64,000 nt of DNA from Flavobacteriales bacterium UBA6693 (GTDB lineage: Bacteria; Bacteroidota; Bacteroidia; Flavobacteriales; Weeksellaceae): contig DKJL01000010.1 of the NCBI GenBank assembly GCA_002454815.1, forward strand, positions 62,001 to 126,000, written 5' to 3'. A program made the translations under genes and the position numbers. Positions 27,004 through 35,781 of this stretch are shown one piece after another. Position 1 is the stretch's first letter. Each line of letters starts with the position of its first letter. The notes under the pieces are model-generated. The model saw only the letters and a list, made by a program, of their open reading frames with translations, made no database searches and was not told the DNA's origin.

Positions 27004-27786
27004 GTTGCGTACGTTGGCTATTTTTAAAAGACAGAAAAACGGAGTTAACGGTATCGTAGCGCTGCAGAAGCGTTTGTCTGGTGAAGCCGGGAGCGGGGAG
27101 TTACCGGCGATGCAAACGGAACACCGCGTGCCAGCCGGGGAGCTTGCCTTGTCACAGCTGCCCGGCCGGGGGAGTGCCACCGGAAATTTTGTGCAACAGT
27201 GGGGCGCATACTGTTTCAGGAAGATCCGGCATTTCCTGTAGAGTAGCTTCGCGTTGTTGGCTGGAAATACGGGTCTCCGGTGATGGTGATCATTGGCAGC
27301 TCATCTGTTGATCTATCGCGTGATACATGCGCGGAAGCGGAAAAACAGGTGGCTAACCAAATAAAACCTCCGGACAATCACAATCGGTCTTGATAACGTT
27401 ATTGTGGTTCTGTTATCAGATAAAGATATAGGTTATCAATACTGCAATCATAATAAATTATCAGTCATCAAGTAAAAAGGCAGGTTGACGCGATAAATTC
27501 GCAATTAAAACTCGAATTGGGGCTTTAGGCTCAGTGCATTGCCTAATTTCCTCGAGAAATAATGGGGAAATCGCTTTATTTTCTTGGCAAATGATGTACT
27601 TCTGCTGTTTCCGACGTGCGGTCTTGAAAAGAAATAAAAGCAGTCGGTCCTGAATGAGGAATTAAGGCTAAATATAAGGAGCACATCGTCAGTTGTTTGA
27701 GATTCTATGCATTGCACCGAATAAAGTGTTTTTGCGGAAATTTGGTAATAATACGGCATATATTTTCGCTGCCGTTCTTTTTTTGA

Positions 27787-27794
27787 TACTTTTG
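27787..27794 (+). promoter_or_regulatory. -7-like element TACTTTTG
   Basis: TACTTTTG fits TAnnTTTG. No good -33 TTTG lies 19 bases upstream (TTTTCG is nearest). A transcript from here would have a leader of about 300 bases containing a palindrome and a micro-ORF before the Ig-repeat gene. Confidence 0.4.
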
Positions 27795-27834
27795 CAGAGG
27801 ATCAGGACACCCAAGCCAGAACAATTTTTAAGGT

Positions 27835-27862
27835 CTTCAAATTGCGAATTTCGCAATTGAAG
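27835..27862. promoter_or_regulatory. Palindromic site upstream of Ig-repeat adhesin
   Basis: The arms CTTCAA and TTGAAG enclose ATTGCGAATTTCGCAATT, with one bulged A. No T-run follows, so it is not a terminator. The core recurs as ATTGCGGATTTCGTAATT at 36318-36335 upstream of another adhesin gene, which suggests a shared operator or RNA structure. Confidence 0.5.
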
Positions 27863-27921
27863 ATAGAGGAAAAAGCCTATGCTGGAGCAGGACCTGATTC
27901 ACTAATACACAAAACACACTC

Positions 27922-27972
27922 ATGATTAAAAAATTAACCCACTGCCTCTGCGCAATACTCTTCTTTTCTTAA
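27922..27972 (+). pseudogene. Orphan signal-peptide micro-ORF (possible gene remnant)
   Basis: ATG, 15 more codons and TAA encode MIKKLTHCLCAILFFS, which reads like the beginning of a secreted protein's signal peptide (basic start, hydrophobic core) but stops within the core. A -7-like promoter lies 128 bases upstream. It may be the remnant of a decayed secreted-protein gene, a leader peptide, or chance. Confidence 0.3.
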
Positions 27973-28096
27973 TTAGTATAGAGAGAATCACCCCTTAATT
28001 TTTGCTGCTTCTTTTTTCACTTTACCCTTCGGTAAGGCGGTATCCTGCGGCGAAAACAGATTGTTTCCGATAATCCGTGAATTTTGACCTAACACC

Positions 28097-30691
28097 ATGA
28101 ATAAAAATTTATTTTCTGCACGCTCATTTTTGATGCGAAATCATCTTTTCCTGAAAAGATCAGGATTGCTTTTCAGCTTTTTGCTTCTGCTTCTTATAAG
28201 CAGTTCTGCATCTTTATCCGCACAATGTGAAAGAATCAACAATGGGGTATTTCCTGCACCTGTGACTCCATCAAACACCAATACAATTGCAGGTTGGACG
28301 GTAGGAGGGACTTATCCAGCTACCGGACCCTGGAGCGAAGGAACCAATCCGGGCCGAGTGTATATCTCTACCAATGGTTTGGAATTCCGGCGTGATGCGG
28401 GGACTCTCACTACCTTACAACAAAATTTAACCGGCATTCGACCATCATCTACAATAAACATTTCCGGTCTCTACTGGTATAAAACAGGTCAACCTACCGA
28501 TGCACGCGGTGTTTTAACCGTTTCGTATAATGGAGTGATCTATGCAACGATTGACACCACTACAGGTAATACACCCGCAATTACTGTTTCCAATAATGCA
28601 AAAACCGACCGTACCGTCTTACCCACTATTACCGGAACGGGGATCTCAACCCCTGTGAATGTAAATATAACCTTACCGGATTCAATTCTTTCCTCGGGTA
28701 CTTTATTATTCTCTTTTCAGGCTGGTCCCCATCCCGATGCAGGTTGGGATATCGGGATGAAATCCGTATCCATAAAATATCCTGAGACCATCATTACGCA
28801 GCAACCGAGCGGGACAATGCAGACCGTCTGTAGAAACGATACGGCTGCCGCGCTACAAGTAACCGCCACCGGTACCGGTACTTTAACTTATCAATGGTAC
28901 AGCAATGCGGCCAACACCACTGCTGAAGCAGGCCGTAACGCAATTGCAGGTGCTACCTCTGAGAGCTTCATTCCACCTACAGGCACTGCCGGCACTTTGT
29001 ATTATCATGTTGTCGTGACGGGATGTAATGCAGTTGCTTCGACCACCTCCCCCGTAACCGTAAATGCTCCCACCACTATAAGTACACAGCCGATCACTAC
29101 ACAAACCGTTTGTCAGGGTGGGGCCGCGACGCCCCTACGTATTACGGCGACCGGTGCCGGGCTGACGTATCAGTGGTACCGCAACACAGTGAACAGTAAC
29201 TCCGGTGGGACCGCAATCAGTGGTGCTACTACCGCGTCCTACACACCGCCTGCTACCACTACAGGGACCCTCTACTATTACGCGGTCGCAAACGGAAGTT
29301 GTGGTACAGCGGTAAGTTCTGCTGTTTCGACGGTCATCGTGAATGCATCTACGGCGATCAGTACTCAGCCATTAGGAGCCCAAACTGTTTGTCAGAATGC
29401 GGTTCCTGCTAATTTAACGGTTACGGGTTCCGGTGGTGGGCCTTTGACCTATCAATGGTTCACCAACAATACGAACAGTAACTCAGGCGGTACCGTGATT
29501 TCTGGTGCCACCAATTCGACCTATACCCCATCCACCACCACGTTGGGAACCCGTTATTTTTATGCGCAGGTTACGGGATGTACTACCGTTTCATCTGCAG
29601 TATCCACTGTCACGGTGGCTGCTTCTCCGGTGATCACCGCGCAACCCTATGCTGCGCAAACTGTAAAACCGGGTGTTGCACCAAGTGACATAAGTGTTGT
29701 TGCTACAGGCGCCAATTTATCTTACCAATGGTATAATGCAGGAGCAAACAATTCCACCACAGGCGGCAGCATAATTGCAAATGCAACCTCCTCGTCCTAC
29801 ACACCGCCTTCTTCTTCTATTGTCGGAACTACCTATTACTATGCTGTAATCTCCGGTGGATGTACACCGCTAACAACTTCCACATCTGCAGTGCAGGTGG
29901 CATGTTCGGAAGAAATCGTCTATAATAAGGGATTCTCCTACACAGGTGGACAACCACAAACCATGACTTTTGGCCCTATGAGCAATGGATTGGTCTTTGA
30001 TGTTTTTACGCTTGATAACTCCTTTACCCTTAATATCAACGGTACTAATATTACCTCTCAGGAAATAGAATTTCAAACCGCAGGAACTGCCACGGGAATT
30101 AATGTCCGATTTGCGGACGGTACCAATTATGAAGGAACTACACCCAGTATTTTCAATATGAGAGGGACTGAATCAAATCCGATCGTGCGGGTGGTCATAA
30201 GTAAAGAAGGTAAAGTAAGTCTCTTTGGGGCTAAAAACACCGGTCAACGACTCTTACCCCTGGTGCTTCTGGGAGAAAATAAATTCAATAAGGTTTCTCT
30301 ATCGTCAACCGATAACAATACACTGATTTTAAGTCAAGCCGTTGTAGGTCCGACTTTAATTACCGGACGTATCTATGCGGTGAAAACAATCCCCTGCGTT
30401 TGTTATAACGACCCTAATACATTAGGAACAGCAGCACCCACTCAACACGGCATCACTCTCTTAAAAAGAGCCGGTGCAGATAACGGCAACTGGCCAATGG
30501 TGCGAAAAGGTGCGCACACGGCTTTGGAATCCAATACCAAAGGTTTTGTCATTACCAGAATTCCGACCACGGGTTTCAGTGCGATCACCAGTCCGGTAGA
30601 GGGAATGATGGTCTACGACACCACCGAAAATTGCTTGAAAATTTATGATGGTACGGGCTGGAAATGTTTCAGTACCCCGAGCTGCCCGTAA
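28097..30691 (+). CDS. Secreted adhesin-like protein with four tandem Ig-like repeats
   Basis: 864 aa. A long signal peptide (about residues 1-44, ending LISSSASLSAQ) is followed by a beta-rich N-terminal domain with AGWTVGGTYPATGPWSEG. Four tandem repeats of about 93 residues start near 232, 328, 421 and 512. Each has the form QP-x-x-x-QTVC, LTYQWY, GATxxSYTPP and GTxYYYAVV, as in Ig-like domains of flavobacterial surface proteins. The C-terminus ends VEGMMVYDTTENCLKIYDG and GWKCF, a module common in Chryseobacterium proteins; no T9SS sorting domain is present. It is therefore probably exported another way or held through a partner, perhaps the gene 66 bases downstream. Confidence 0.85.
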   Translation: MNKNLFSARSFLMRNHLFLKRSGLLFSFLLLLLISSSASLSAQCERINNGVFPAPVTPSNTNTIAGWTVGGTYPATGPWSEGTNPGRVYISTNGLEFRRDAGTLTTLQQNLTGIRPSSTINISGLYWYKTGQPTDARGVLTVSYNGVIYATIDTTTGNTPAITVSNNAKTDRTVLPTITGTGISTPVNVNITLPDSILSSGTLLFSFQAGPHPDAGWDIGMKSVSIKYPETIITQQPSGTMQTVCRNDTAAALQVTATGTGTLTYQWYSNAANTTAEAGRNAIAGATSESFIPPTGTAGTLYYHVVVTGCNAVASTTSPVTVNAPTTISTQPITTQTVCQGGAATPLRITATGAGLTYQWYRNTVNSNSGGTAISGATTASYTPPATTTGTLYYYAVANGSCGTAVSSAVSTVIVNASTAISTQPLGAQTVCQNAVPANLTVTGSGGGPLTYQWFTNNTNSNSGGTVISGATNSTYTPSTTTLGTRYFYAQVTGCTTVSSAVSTVTVAASPVITAQPYAAQTVKPGVAPSDISVVATGANLSYQWYNAGANNSTTGGSIIANATSSSYTPPSSSIVGTTYYYAVISGGCTPLTTSTSAVQVACSEEIVYNKGFSYTGGQPQTMTFGPMSNGLVFDVFTLDNSFTLNINGTNITSQEIEFQTAGTATGINVRFADGTNYEGTTPSIFNMRGTESNPIVRVVISKEGKVSLFGAKNTGQRLLPLVLLGENKFNKVSLSSTDNNTLILSQAVVGPTLITGRIYAVKTIPCVCYNDPNTLGTAAPTQHGITLLKRAGADNGNWPMVRKGAHTALESNTKGFVITRIPTTGFSAITSPVEGMMVYDTTENCLKIYDGTGWKCFSTPSCP

Positions 30692-30757
30692 TAAGCTAAT
30701 GGGTTTCGAAGGCTTATTTTCACTACGTTCCTGTACAATTGATATAAAAACAACACA

Positions 30758-31321
30758 ATGAAAAAAATAGTTATACTCGGCCTTTTAGGCTTTTTAGGTT
30801 CACTTCAGGCTCAGGTCATTATCGGAGATGGAGTTGGTACCGCACCTGCAGCGAGTAAAGGATCAGTACTGTTAGAGTTTGCTGCCGGACAAAATAAGGG
30901 AATTATCGTTCCTTACGTTCGCACCCTACCGACGACAAGTCCCACTCGCGGTACCATTCTGTTAGATGCCAGCACACCAACGAATGCCCGCGTTAAATTC
31001 TATAATGGCAATACGGTAACCGGAACTGGTGGTTATGTTGATCTTAGCGGCCAACCTGCTGATTTGCGCGACGCATTGACAGCGCAACCAACCGGAATTG
31101 CAGAAAGAGGTAAGACGATCATTGGAAACCAGTCGACGCAGGTAGATGGCGTGCTGGTTCTGGAATCTGATACCAAAGCCATGGTTTTACCCACAGTATC
31201 TGATGTTCAAAATATTGTTAGCCCTTCTCCCGGGATGCTGGTGTACGTGAATAAAGCGGGCGCAAAGAGGTTGGCCGTTTTTAACGGTGCGAAGTGGAGT
31301 TTTTGGCAGGCCGCTGATTAG
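30758..31321 (+). CDS. Secreted hypothetical protein, companion of the Ig-repeat adhesin
   Basis: 187 aa with a signal peptide (KKIVILGLLGFLGSLQAQ) followed by VIIGDGVGTAPAASKGSVLLEF. A segment GIIVPYVRTLP follows, and the C-terminal module SPGMLVYVNKAGAKRLAVFNGAKWSFW echoes the MVYDTTENCLKIYDGTGWKCF end of the upstream protein. It lies 66 bases after that gene on the same strand and is followed by a terminator, so the two form an operon. Such short proteins accompany larger surface proteins in Chryseobacterium; their function is unknown. No T9SS sorting domain is present. Confidence 0.8.
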   Translation: MKKIVILGLLGFLGSLQAQVIIGDGVGTAPAASKGSVLLEFAAGQNKGIIVPYVRTLPTTSPTRGTILLDASTPTNARVKFYNGNTVTGTGGYVDLSGQPADLRDALTAQPTGIAERGKTIIGNQSTQVDGVLVLESDTKAMVLPTVSDVQNIVSPSPGMLVYVNKAGAKRLAVFNGAKWSFWQAAD

Positions 31322-31714
31322 CGGTACTTTCAACAAAAGCGCTTCTCCCGGGACCGGCGGTCGCGCAACCCTGCTTTTCAAAGTGGCAGCGGCTGAAAAT
31401 TTAATGTGGAACAAACGCCTTAGATAGAACGCCAATTCAAATACAGTAATCGGCACCCGTACAGGGTGCCGATTTTGTTGTGAGGACAGGAACCTGCCAG
31501 GCATCGTTCGGGAGATGTCGCGCGGTCGCACCTCTTTACGCTGTCCCGTAAGTTTCAGCACGCTCATCAGGAGGGACCGGTATCACTAATCCGTTTTGAG
31601 ACTTGCATGCTTCGGAAGCGACAGGACCTCCTCATGGTTCAGTGTCAATAAATGTAAAAAGACCCGCCGGATGATACAGCGTCTCATTCGTGTATCCGTG
31701 CTGCTTCGTTTACT
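31322..31714. other. Intergenic region between convergent genes
   Basis: About 390 bases, containing the terminator listed next. The rest shows no gene and no clear terminator for the minus-strand operon that ends at 31715. Confidence 0.5.
31446..31478 (+). terminator. Rho-independent terminator
   Basis: An 11-bp perfect stem, AATCGGCACCC (31448-31458) and GGGTGCCGATT (31464-31474), with loop GTACA and a TTTTG tail. It would end the Ig-repeat adhesin operon. Confidence 0.9.
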
Positions 31715-32329
31715 TTAATCATAGCCGGCTCCGCCAGTGTCTGCCGGTGTGATGGAATACCGGATGGGCTTAAAACTTCCGCCATTGGAATCTTCCGCCG
31801 AGCAGGCCGTCAGACCGACCAACAGGTCTGTCAGCGCTTCAAACTGCACATAGTCACCCGCTTTTGAAGTGGGCGGCAGCACGGAGATTTTACCCTGAAG
31901 GTCAAACTGTACGTTCATGAAGATGTTAAACGCCGTGGGAATGTCGTCCTGGGCAATGCCAAAAGGGGCCAGGTTGGTGGTAAGATTATTGAGGCAGCTG
32001 GGATGCTCTCCCTCATAACCGTACATGATCTCAAAGGTTTCTTTACTGCAGGGCGCCAGCAGGAAATCATTTCGGCCGTTCGTGTCCGCAATGATCTTCA
32101 TCATTTTTCGGGAACGGTTGCTCCAGAGGTAATTACCGGTGGTCAGCAGCAGGCATTCTTCAAAATCAAGCGATTTGCCGGAAGACAGTTTTTCACCGAA
32201 ATCGTGTTGGTTGAACAGGACCATGTCGCTGACCTGTTGGCCAAGGGGATCCGTGACGGTAAGGATTTCTCCCTTTTTCAAATGGAAGGCGCTGCCGGTC
32301 TGCGGCGCGATGGTATGAGTGTCGTGCAT
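31715..32329 (-). CDS. DUF1989 / urea carboxylase-associated family protein
   Basis: 204 aa. Family features are all present: HLKKGEILTVTDPLGQQVSDM, FEECLLLTTGNYLWSNRSRKM, NDFLLAPCSKETFEIMYG, HPSCLNNL, DDIPTAFNIFMNV, SKAGDYVQFEALTDLLVGLTACSAE and GGSFKPIRYSI. The cysteine and histidine residues are candidate metal or catalytic ligands. DUF1989 proteins include the CgdA/CgdB carboxyguanidine deiminase subunits of guanidine degradation (from memory). There is no guanidine carboxylase here, so that role is only a hint. It lies 5 bases downstream of the YqcI/YcgG gene, forming a two-gene operon. Confidence 0.88.
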   Translation of the reverse strand: MHDTHTIAPQTGSAFHLKKGEILTVTDPLGQQVSDMVLFNQHDFGEKLSSGKSLDFEECLLLTTGNYLWSNRSRKMMKIIADTNGRNDFLLAPCSKETFEIMYGYEGEHPSCLNNLTTNLAPFGIAQDDIPTAFNIFMNVQFDLQGKISVLPPTSKAGDYVQFEALTDLLVGLTACSAEDSNGGSFKPIRYSITPADTGGAGYD

Positions 32330-32334
32330 GTATT

Positions 32335-33009
32335 TTAGTTGCTGTTTTTGTTATGAAAAGGGCATTTCCAGTTCGCTTCTACTTCGCGGCCGCTGTATTG
32401 TTTGGTTTCAGAATCAGCGCCGAAATCACGCAGGACGGGATTGATATGGCCCTGCAGTTTTTCATCATTGCGGCGAATGGTGTCGCGGACAGTTTGAAAG
32501 GTACCGATCTCGCGCAGTTTTTCAAACTGGCAGTGAAGGTTGAAGACCAAAGTGGTATAGGGGGCCTGACGTGCCAGGCGTGAACTTTCCGGATGCAGAC
32601 CGATCACATAGAAAGCGCGGCCCTGCAGGCTGAAGCTGAATTCCGGGTCATTAGGGTCCGTACTGACGCTCGGGTCCCAGGCGCGGTCGTCATGGTCATG
32701 CAGCATCTGCAAAGTTTTCCAGAGGGCTTTCTCAAAATCAAGTTCATTGTCGAAATGATTGTTCGGGAATACCGCGATGAAGGACTGGAACTCGGTGCCG
32801 CCAAAATTGTAACGGTCCAGGTACCCCCGCAGATCCTGAAGGAAATGCCTGAGCTGGCCGGCATCATGCATATCGCTGTAGGCGTTCAGCGTGTAATTCT
32901 GCATTTTGATCAGGGCTTTCGCCATGATGCAGGGATGATCATCGTTGATGACATAAGATTTAAAGTCGTTTTCAATTTGTGCGGTATCAGGAGTAGTGGT
33001 GACTTCCAT
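32335..33009 (-). CDS. YqcI/YcgG family protein (GntA-like heme-dependent N-hydroxylase family)
   Basis: 224 aa from the ATG at 33009; 42 in-frame residues before it are basic and not family-like, so they are excluded. The family pattern is HPCIMAKALIKMQNYTLNAY, LRGYLDRYNFGGTEFQSFIAVFP, LDFEKALWKTLQMLHDHD, DPEFSFSLQGRAFYVIGLHP and the ending WKCPFH. GntA, the best known member, N-hydroxylates a guanidino amino acid in guanitoxin synthesis and needs heme. The substrate here is unknown. Operon partnership with DUF1989, another family tied to guanidine compounds, makes a guanidino substrate an attractive guess. Divergent from a LuxR-type regulator. Confidence 0.82.
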   Translation of the reverse strand: MEVTTTPDTAQIENDFKSYVINDDHPCIMAKALIKMQNYTLNAYSDMHDAGQLRHFLQDLRGYLDRYNFGGTEFQSFIAVFPNNHFDNELDFEKALWKTLQMLHDHDDRAWDPSVSTDPNDPEFSFSLQGRAFYVIGLHPESSRLARQAPYTTLVFNLHCQFEKLREIGTFQTVRDTIRRNDEKLQGHINPVLRDFGADSETKQYSGREVEANWKCPFHNKNSN

Positions 33010-33275
33010 AATAAGATGATTTTTTAATGGGTGGGCGCGCTTTGTTTCTGCTTTTTGCGGCGCCCCGCGTGTGCACAACAAGTATAATACCATTTTCCGC
33101 CGTACCGGTTCGGGCGCAGGTCTAAGAAACGCCATCGCTCCTGCGGAAAAAGGACTATAGAAGTCCCGTCAAATGCTCTGTTCAAGCGGTTATTAAAAAG
33201 GAGAATGCACCGCTGATTTATCGGTTCAATAACATCGCAGCGTTGCGCTTTTTTCTTTATCTTGCAGTAACAATT

Positions 33276-34004
33276 ATGAATTCATTTGAAGCCAAAACCG
33301 GTCTCGTGCTCAGCGAACAACTCTATGGCGTGCAGAAAAACCTGCGCGACGGTGCTTACGGGCTGGAAGATCTGGGTGCAGTTCTGCCCGCTTCCGTGAT
33401 GGTGCATGGACTGGAGCAGGGCCGCCCTCAGGGCATCGTTTATATGAACGACTGGGGCTGCGAACGTCTGGGTACCTCCGTGAATGATCTCAACAGCATG
33501 GGCGACGATTATTATAACCGCTATTTTGTACAGCAGGAACTGGGGCCCATTTTCACCGGCCTGAGCGGTTACCTTGCCGCCGCCGATATAGACAGTCAGT
33601 TCAATTTCTTTCAACGTGTAAAGTTCCACGGTGCGGACGCGTATACCTGGTGTTACACCGTCTGTAAACTGATCCAGTTAAAGGAAAAGTCAGCGCTGAA
33701 GGACCGACTCGTTATGCTGTCGAGTCCTGTCGCCGGTCTGGATGCAATGATCTCCCGCGTTAACAAGGTGCTGGATGAGGACGTTTATATTAAAAAACAT
33801 TACCGGATCTTCGCCGCGCTTACCAGGCGCGAGAAAGAAATTATCCGTTTGCTGGCCAATGGAAAATCATCGCGCGATATCGCAGAAGATCTGTTCGTTT
33901 CGGTACATACCGTTCAGACCCACCGTAAAAATATCATCCGCAAGACCGGGTGCCATTCTTTTGCCGAGCTGCTGAAATTCGCGCTGGCTTTTGAACTCAT
34001 TTGA
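33276..34004 (+). CDS. LuxR-family regulator with PAS-like sensor domain
   Basis: 242 aa from the ATG at 33276; a TTG 33 bases upstream is less likely. The N-terminal half (ASVMVHGLEQGRPQGIVYMN, then DWGCERLGTSVNDLNSMG) has the look of a PAS-like sensor fold. The last 65 residues are a classical LuxR helix-turn-helix: LTRREKEIIRLLANGKSSRDIAEDLFVSVHTVQTHRKNIIRKTG. It is transcribed divergently from the GntA-like/DUF1989 operon with about 270 bases between, so it may control that operon. Neither a ligand nor a receiver domain is visible, so it is not a typical two-component regulator. Confidence 0.88.
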   Translation: MNSFEAKTGLVLSEQLYGVQKNLRDGAYGLEDLGAVLPASVMVHGLEQGRPQGIVYMNDWGCERLGTSVNDLNSMGDDYYNRYFVQQELGPIFTGLSGYLAAADIDSQFNFFQRVKFHGADAYTWCYTVCKLIQLKEKSALKDRLVMLSSPVAGLDAMISRVNKVLDEDVYIKKHYRIFAALTRREKEIIRLLANGKSSRDIAEDLFVSVHTVQTHRKNIIRKTGCHSFAELLKFALAFELI

Positions 34005-34107
34005 GGCGTGCCGTCAGCGAGATCAACTTTAGAAAAAAGGCAGGCGGACGATCAGCAGCTTCTGCGCCTGCAGCGTTTACCTGTGACTTAATCAATAAAA
34101 TACAACA

Positions 34108-34530
34108 ATGGATTTCTTTCAAAAGACCATCCGGTTGCCGGCATTCCCCCGCGGTTTTCATCTCATCACTGACGACCTTCTTCGCGAAGTGCCGGAAATC
34201 GCCCGGTTCTCGGCAGGGATGTGCCAGGTGTTTATCCGGCACACCTCAGCCGGCCTGACCGTTAATGAAAATGCCGACGCCACCGTCCGCACGGATTTCG
34301 CCACCTTCTTCGATAAAACGGTCCCGGAAAACGATCCTGATTATTTACATACCTACGAAGGTCCGGACGATATGCCGGCCCATTTGAAATCGTCGCTGAC
34401 CGGGCACAGCGTCCTGCTTCCTATACAGAACGGCCGTTTCGCGCTCGGCACCTGGCAGGGCGTCTACCTCTGCGAATTCCGCAACGATGGTGGCAGGCGT
34501 CAGCTGGTGGTTTCTGTTTGGGGGTCTTAA
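34108..34530 (+). CDS. yjbQ: YjbQ/UPF0047 family protein
   Basis: 140 aa, the usual length for UPF0047. It has RGFHLITDDLLREVPEI, FIRHTSAGLTVNENAD (the conserved H-T-S-A-x-L-x-x-N-E), then YLHTYEGPDDMPAHLKSSLTG, VLLPIQNGRFALGTWQGVYLCEF and the C-terminal LVVSV. Members can show secondary thiamine-phosphate synthase activity, but the main physiological role is not settled. It lies 103 bases downstream of the LuxR-type gene on the same strand and is convergent with the lipoate ligase gene. Confidence 0.92.
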   Translation: MDFFQKTIRLPAFPRGFHLITDDLLREVPEIARFSAGMCQVFIRHTSAGLTVNENADATVRTDFATFFDKTVPENDPDYLHTYEGPDDMPAHLKSSLTGHSVLLPIQNGRFALGTWQGVYLCEFRNDGGRRQLVVSVWGS

Positions 34531-34749
34531 GACCGTACAGCCCAATGGACGGTGTCATGCGCTATGGTGTGCAGCGGCACGACCGCACCAACATACAAAC
34601 ACTGAATGTTGCGTTGCAGTCAATTTCGATGTAGAGCAGCTTCCAAAGCCTTTGCTTGGCCTGCAGGATTGTCAGTCAAACAAATCTTTACGGGAAACAA
34701 TCTGATACTGAAAGGTCCGCCCGATCTGACTATTTCTGCGACTCAAGAT

Positions 34750-35733
34750 TTAAAGGAAAACGTCCAGAATTTCGTCAGCGGTCACCTTCCCAAAGAAGTC
34801 GGTGAGCGGCACATCGGACAGTAACTGCTGCAGTTCCGTACGGTCGTGGCGGCGGCCGATCAGTTGCTCTTCCAGCTGTTCGATGGGCCGGGCGGCAAAA
34901 AAGTCGCCGAAAATCCGGGCTTTTTCAATGAGCCCCTTCACCACGTCGAGATGCACCTCGATAAAACCGGCAGGTACCTTGATGGCTTTCTTAAAATTAT
35001 ACTGGGGCGAGAAACCGAAATTCCAGTCCCAGGTTTCATATTTTTCCTGCTGAAGTTTGCGGATGCCGGCGAGGTCTTCCATGGTCAGTTCATAGCGTTG
35101 GGCCATCGGATTTGTGCTCAGGATTTCCGCAGTGAGCCACTCTTTTAATTGCTGCGTGGTGGTGTCGGGAGGTAAATAATGAATGAGGTTGGTGACGCGG
35201 CCCCGGTTGGATTTGGTGGCTTTATCGATGAATTTCAAGGGGTTCACTTTCAAGGCTTCGCCCAGAACTTCCATTTCGGAATTCAGCAGAATGGTTCCGT
35301 GCTGGACCATCTTGCCGTGACGGGCCAACTTTGCGTTGCCGCTGAACTTTTTGCCATCCACCAACAGATCGTTGCGGCCCTGAAGCACTGCCGGAACGCC
35401 GCGATCCTGCAGCAGCTTCAGCACCGGCGCGGTAAAGACCGAAAAATCCATGAAATCGTGCTGCCCCAGTAAGGTATGGAAAGAAAAGTTGAGGTTTCCC
35501 AGATCGTGATATACCGTGCCGCCCCCGGACATGCGGCGAACTACTTTAATGTTTTTCGCGCGCACATAATCCAGGTTGATCTCTGCCAGCGTGTTCTGGA
35601 ATTTACCCACGATGATCGACGGTGCGTTGACGTACAACAGAAAAATGTCTTCCGTCGGAAAGCGCGTCAGCAGGTACTCTTCTGAAGCAATATTGAAATA
35701 GGCATTGGTAGAGGGAGAGTCGATGAGCAGCAT
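34750..35733 (-). CDS. lplA: Lipoate-protein ligase A
   Basis: 327 aa. The N-terminal catalytic domain contains the lipoate-binding loop VVRRMSGGGTVYHDLGN (about 64-80), NFSF and the lysine-bearing GKKFSGNAKL (about 126-135). A C-terminal accessory domain with YETWDWNFGFSP follows. The length and two-domain layout fit bacterial LplA, which activates free lipoate with ATP and attaches it to E2 and GcvH proteins. It is a housekeeping gene with its own full-consensus promoter, and looks unrelated to the surface genes around it. Confidence 0.93.
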   Translation of the reverse strand: MLLIDSPSTNAYFNIASEEYLLTRFPTEDIFLLYVNAPSIIVGKFQNTLAEINLDYVRAKNIKVVRRMSGGGTVYHDLGNLNFSFHTLLGQHDFMDFSVFTAPVLKLLQDRGVPAVLQGRNDLLVDGKKFSGNAKLARHGKMVQHGTILLNSEMEVLGEALKVNPLKFIDKATKSNRGRVTNLIHYLPPDTTTQQLKEWLTAEILSTNPMAQRYELTMEDLAGIRKLQQEKYETWDWNFGFSPQYNFKKAIKVPAGFIEVHLDVVKGLIEKARIFGDFFAARPIEQLEEQLIGRRHDRTELQQLLSDVPLTDFFGKVTADEILDVFL

Positions 35734-35750
35734 AGTTCGGGAGTTTTAGA

Positions 35751-35781
35751 CAAAATTAAACAATTGATTGGTATCATCAAA
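35751..35781 (-). promoter_or_regulatory. Bacteroidota-type promoter of lplA
   Basis: On the minus strand TTTG (35781-35778), 19 bases, then TAATTTTG (35758-35751) match the sigma-ABfr consensus exactly. The start codon follows 17 bases later. Confidence 0.85.

Larger units (their letters stand above)
27004..28096. other. Long intergenic region upstream of the Ig-repeat adhesin
   Basis: About 1.1 kb without a convincing gene. The second half is A+T-rich and contains a -7-like element (27787-27794), a bulged palindrome (27835-27862) and a 16-codon open frame that looks like an orphan signal peptide (27922-27972). The first half (27004-27360) is G+C-richer and shows nothing recognisable. Confidence 0.5.

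Noticed and set aside
28883..29104. Minus-strand frame within the Ig-repeat gene
   Set aside because: It is a serine/glycine-rich shadow created by the repeat codons on the other strand.
33010..33135. Longer N-terminus for the GntA-like protein
   Set aside because: The extra 42 residues are basic and low in family resemblance. The ATG at 33009 starts directly before the family domain.
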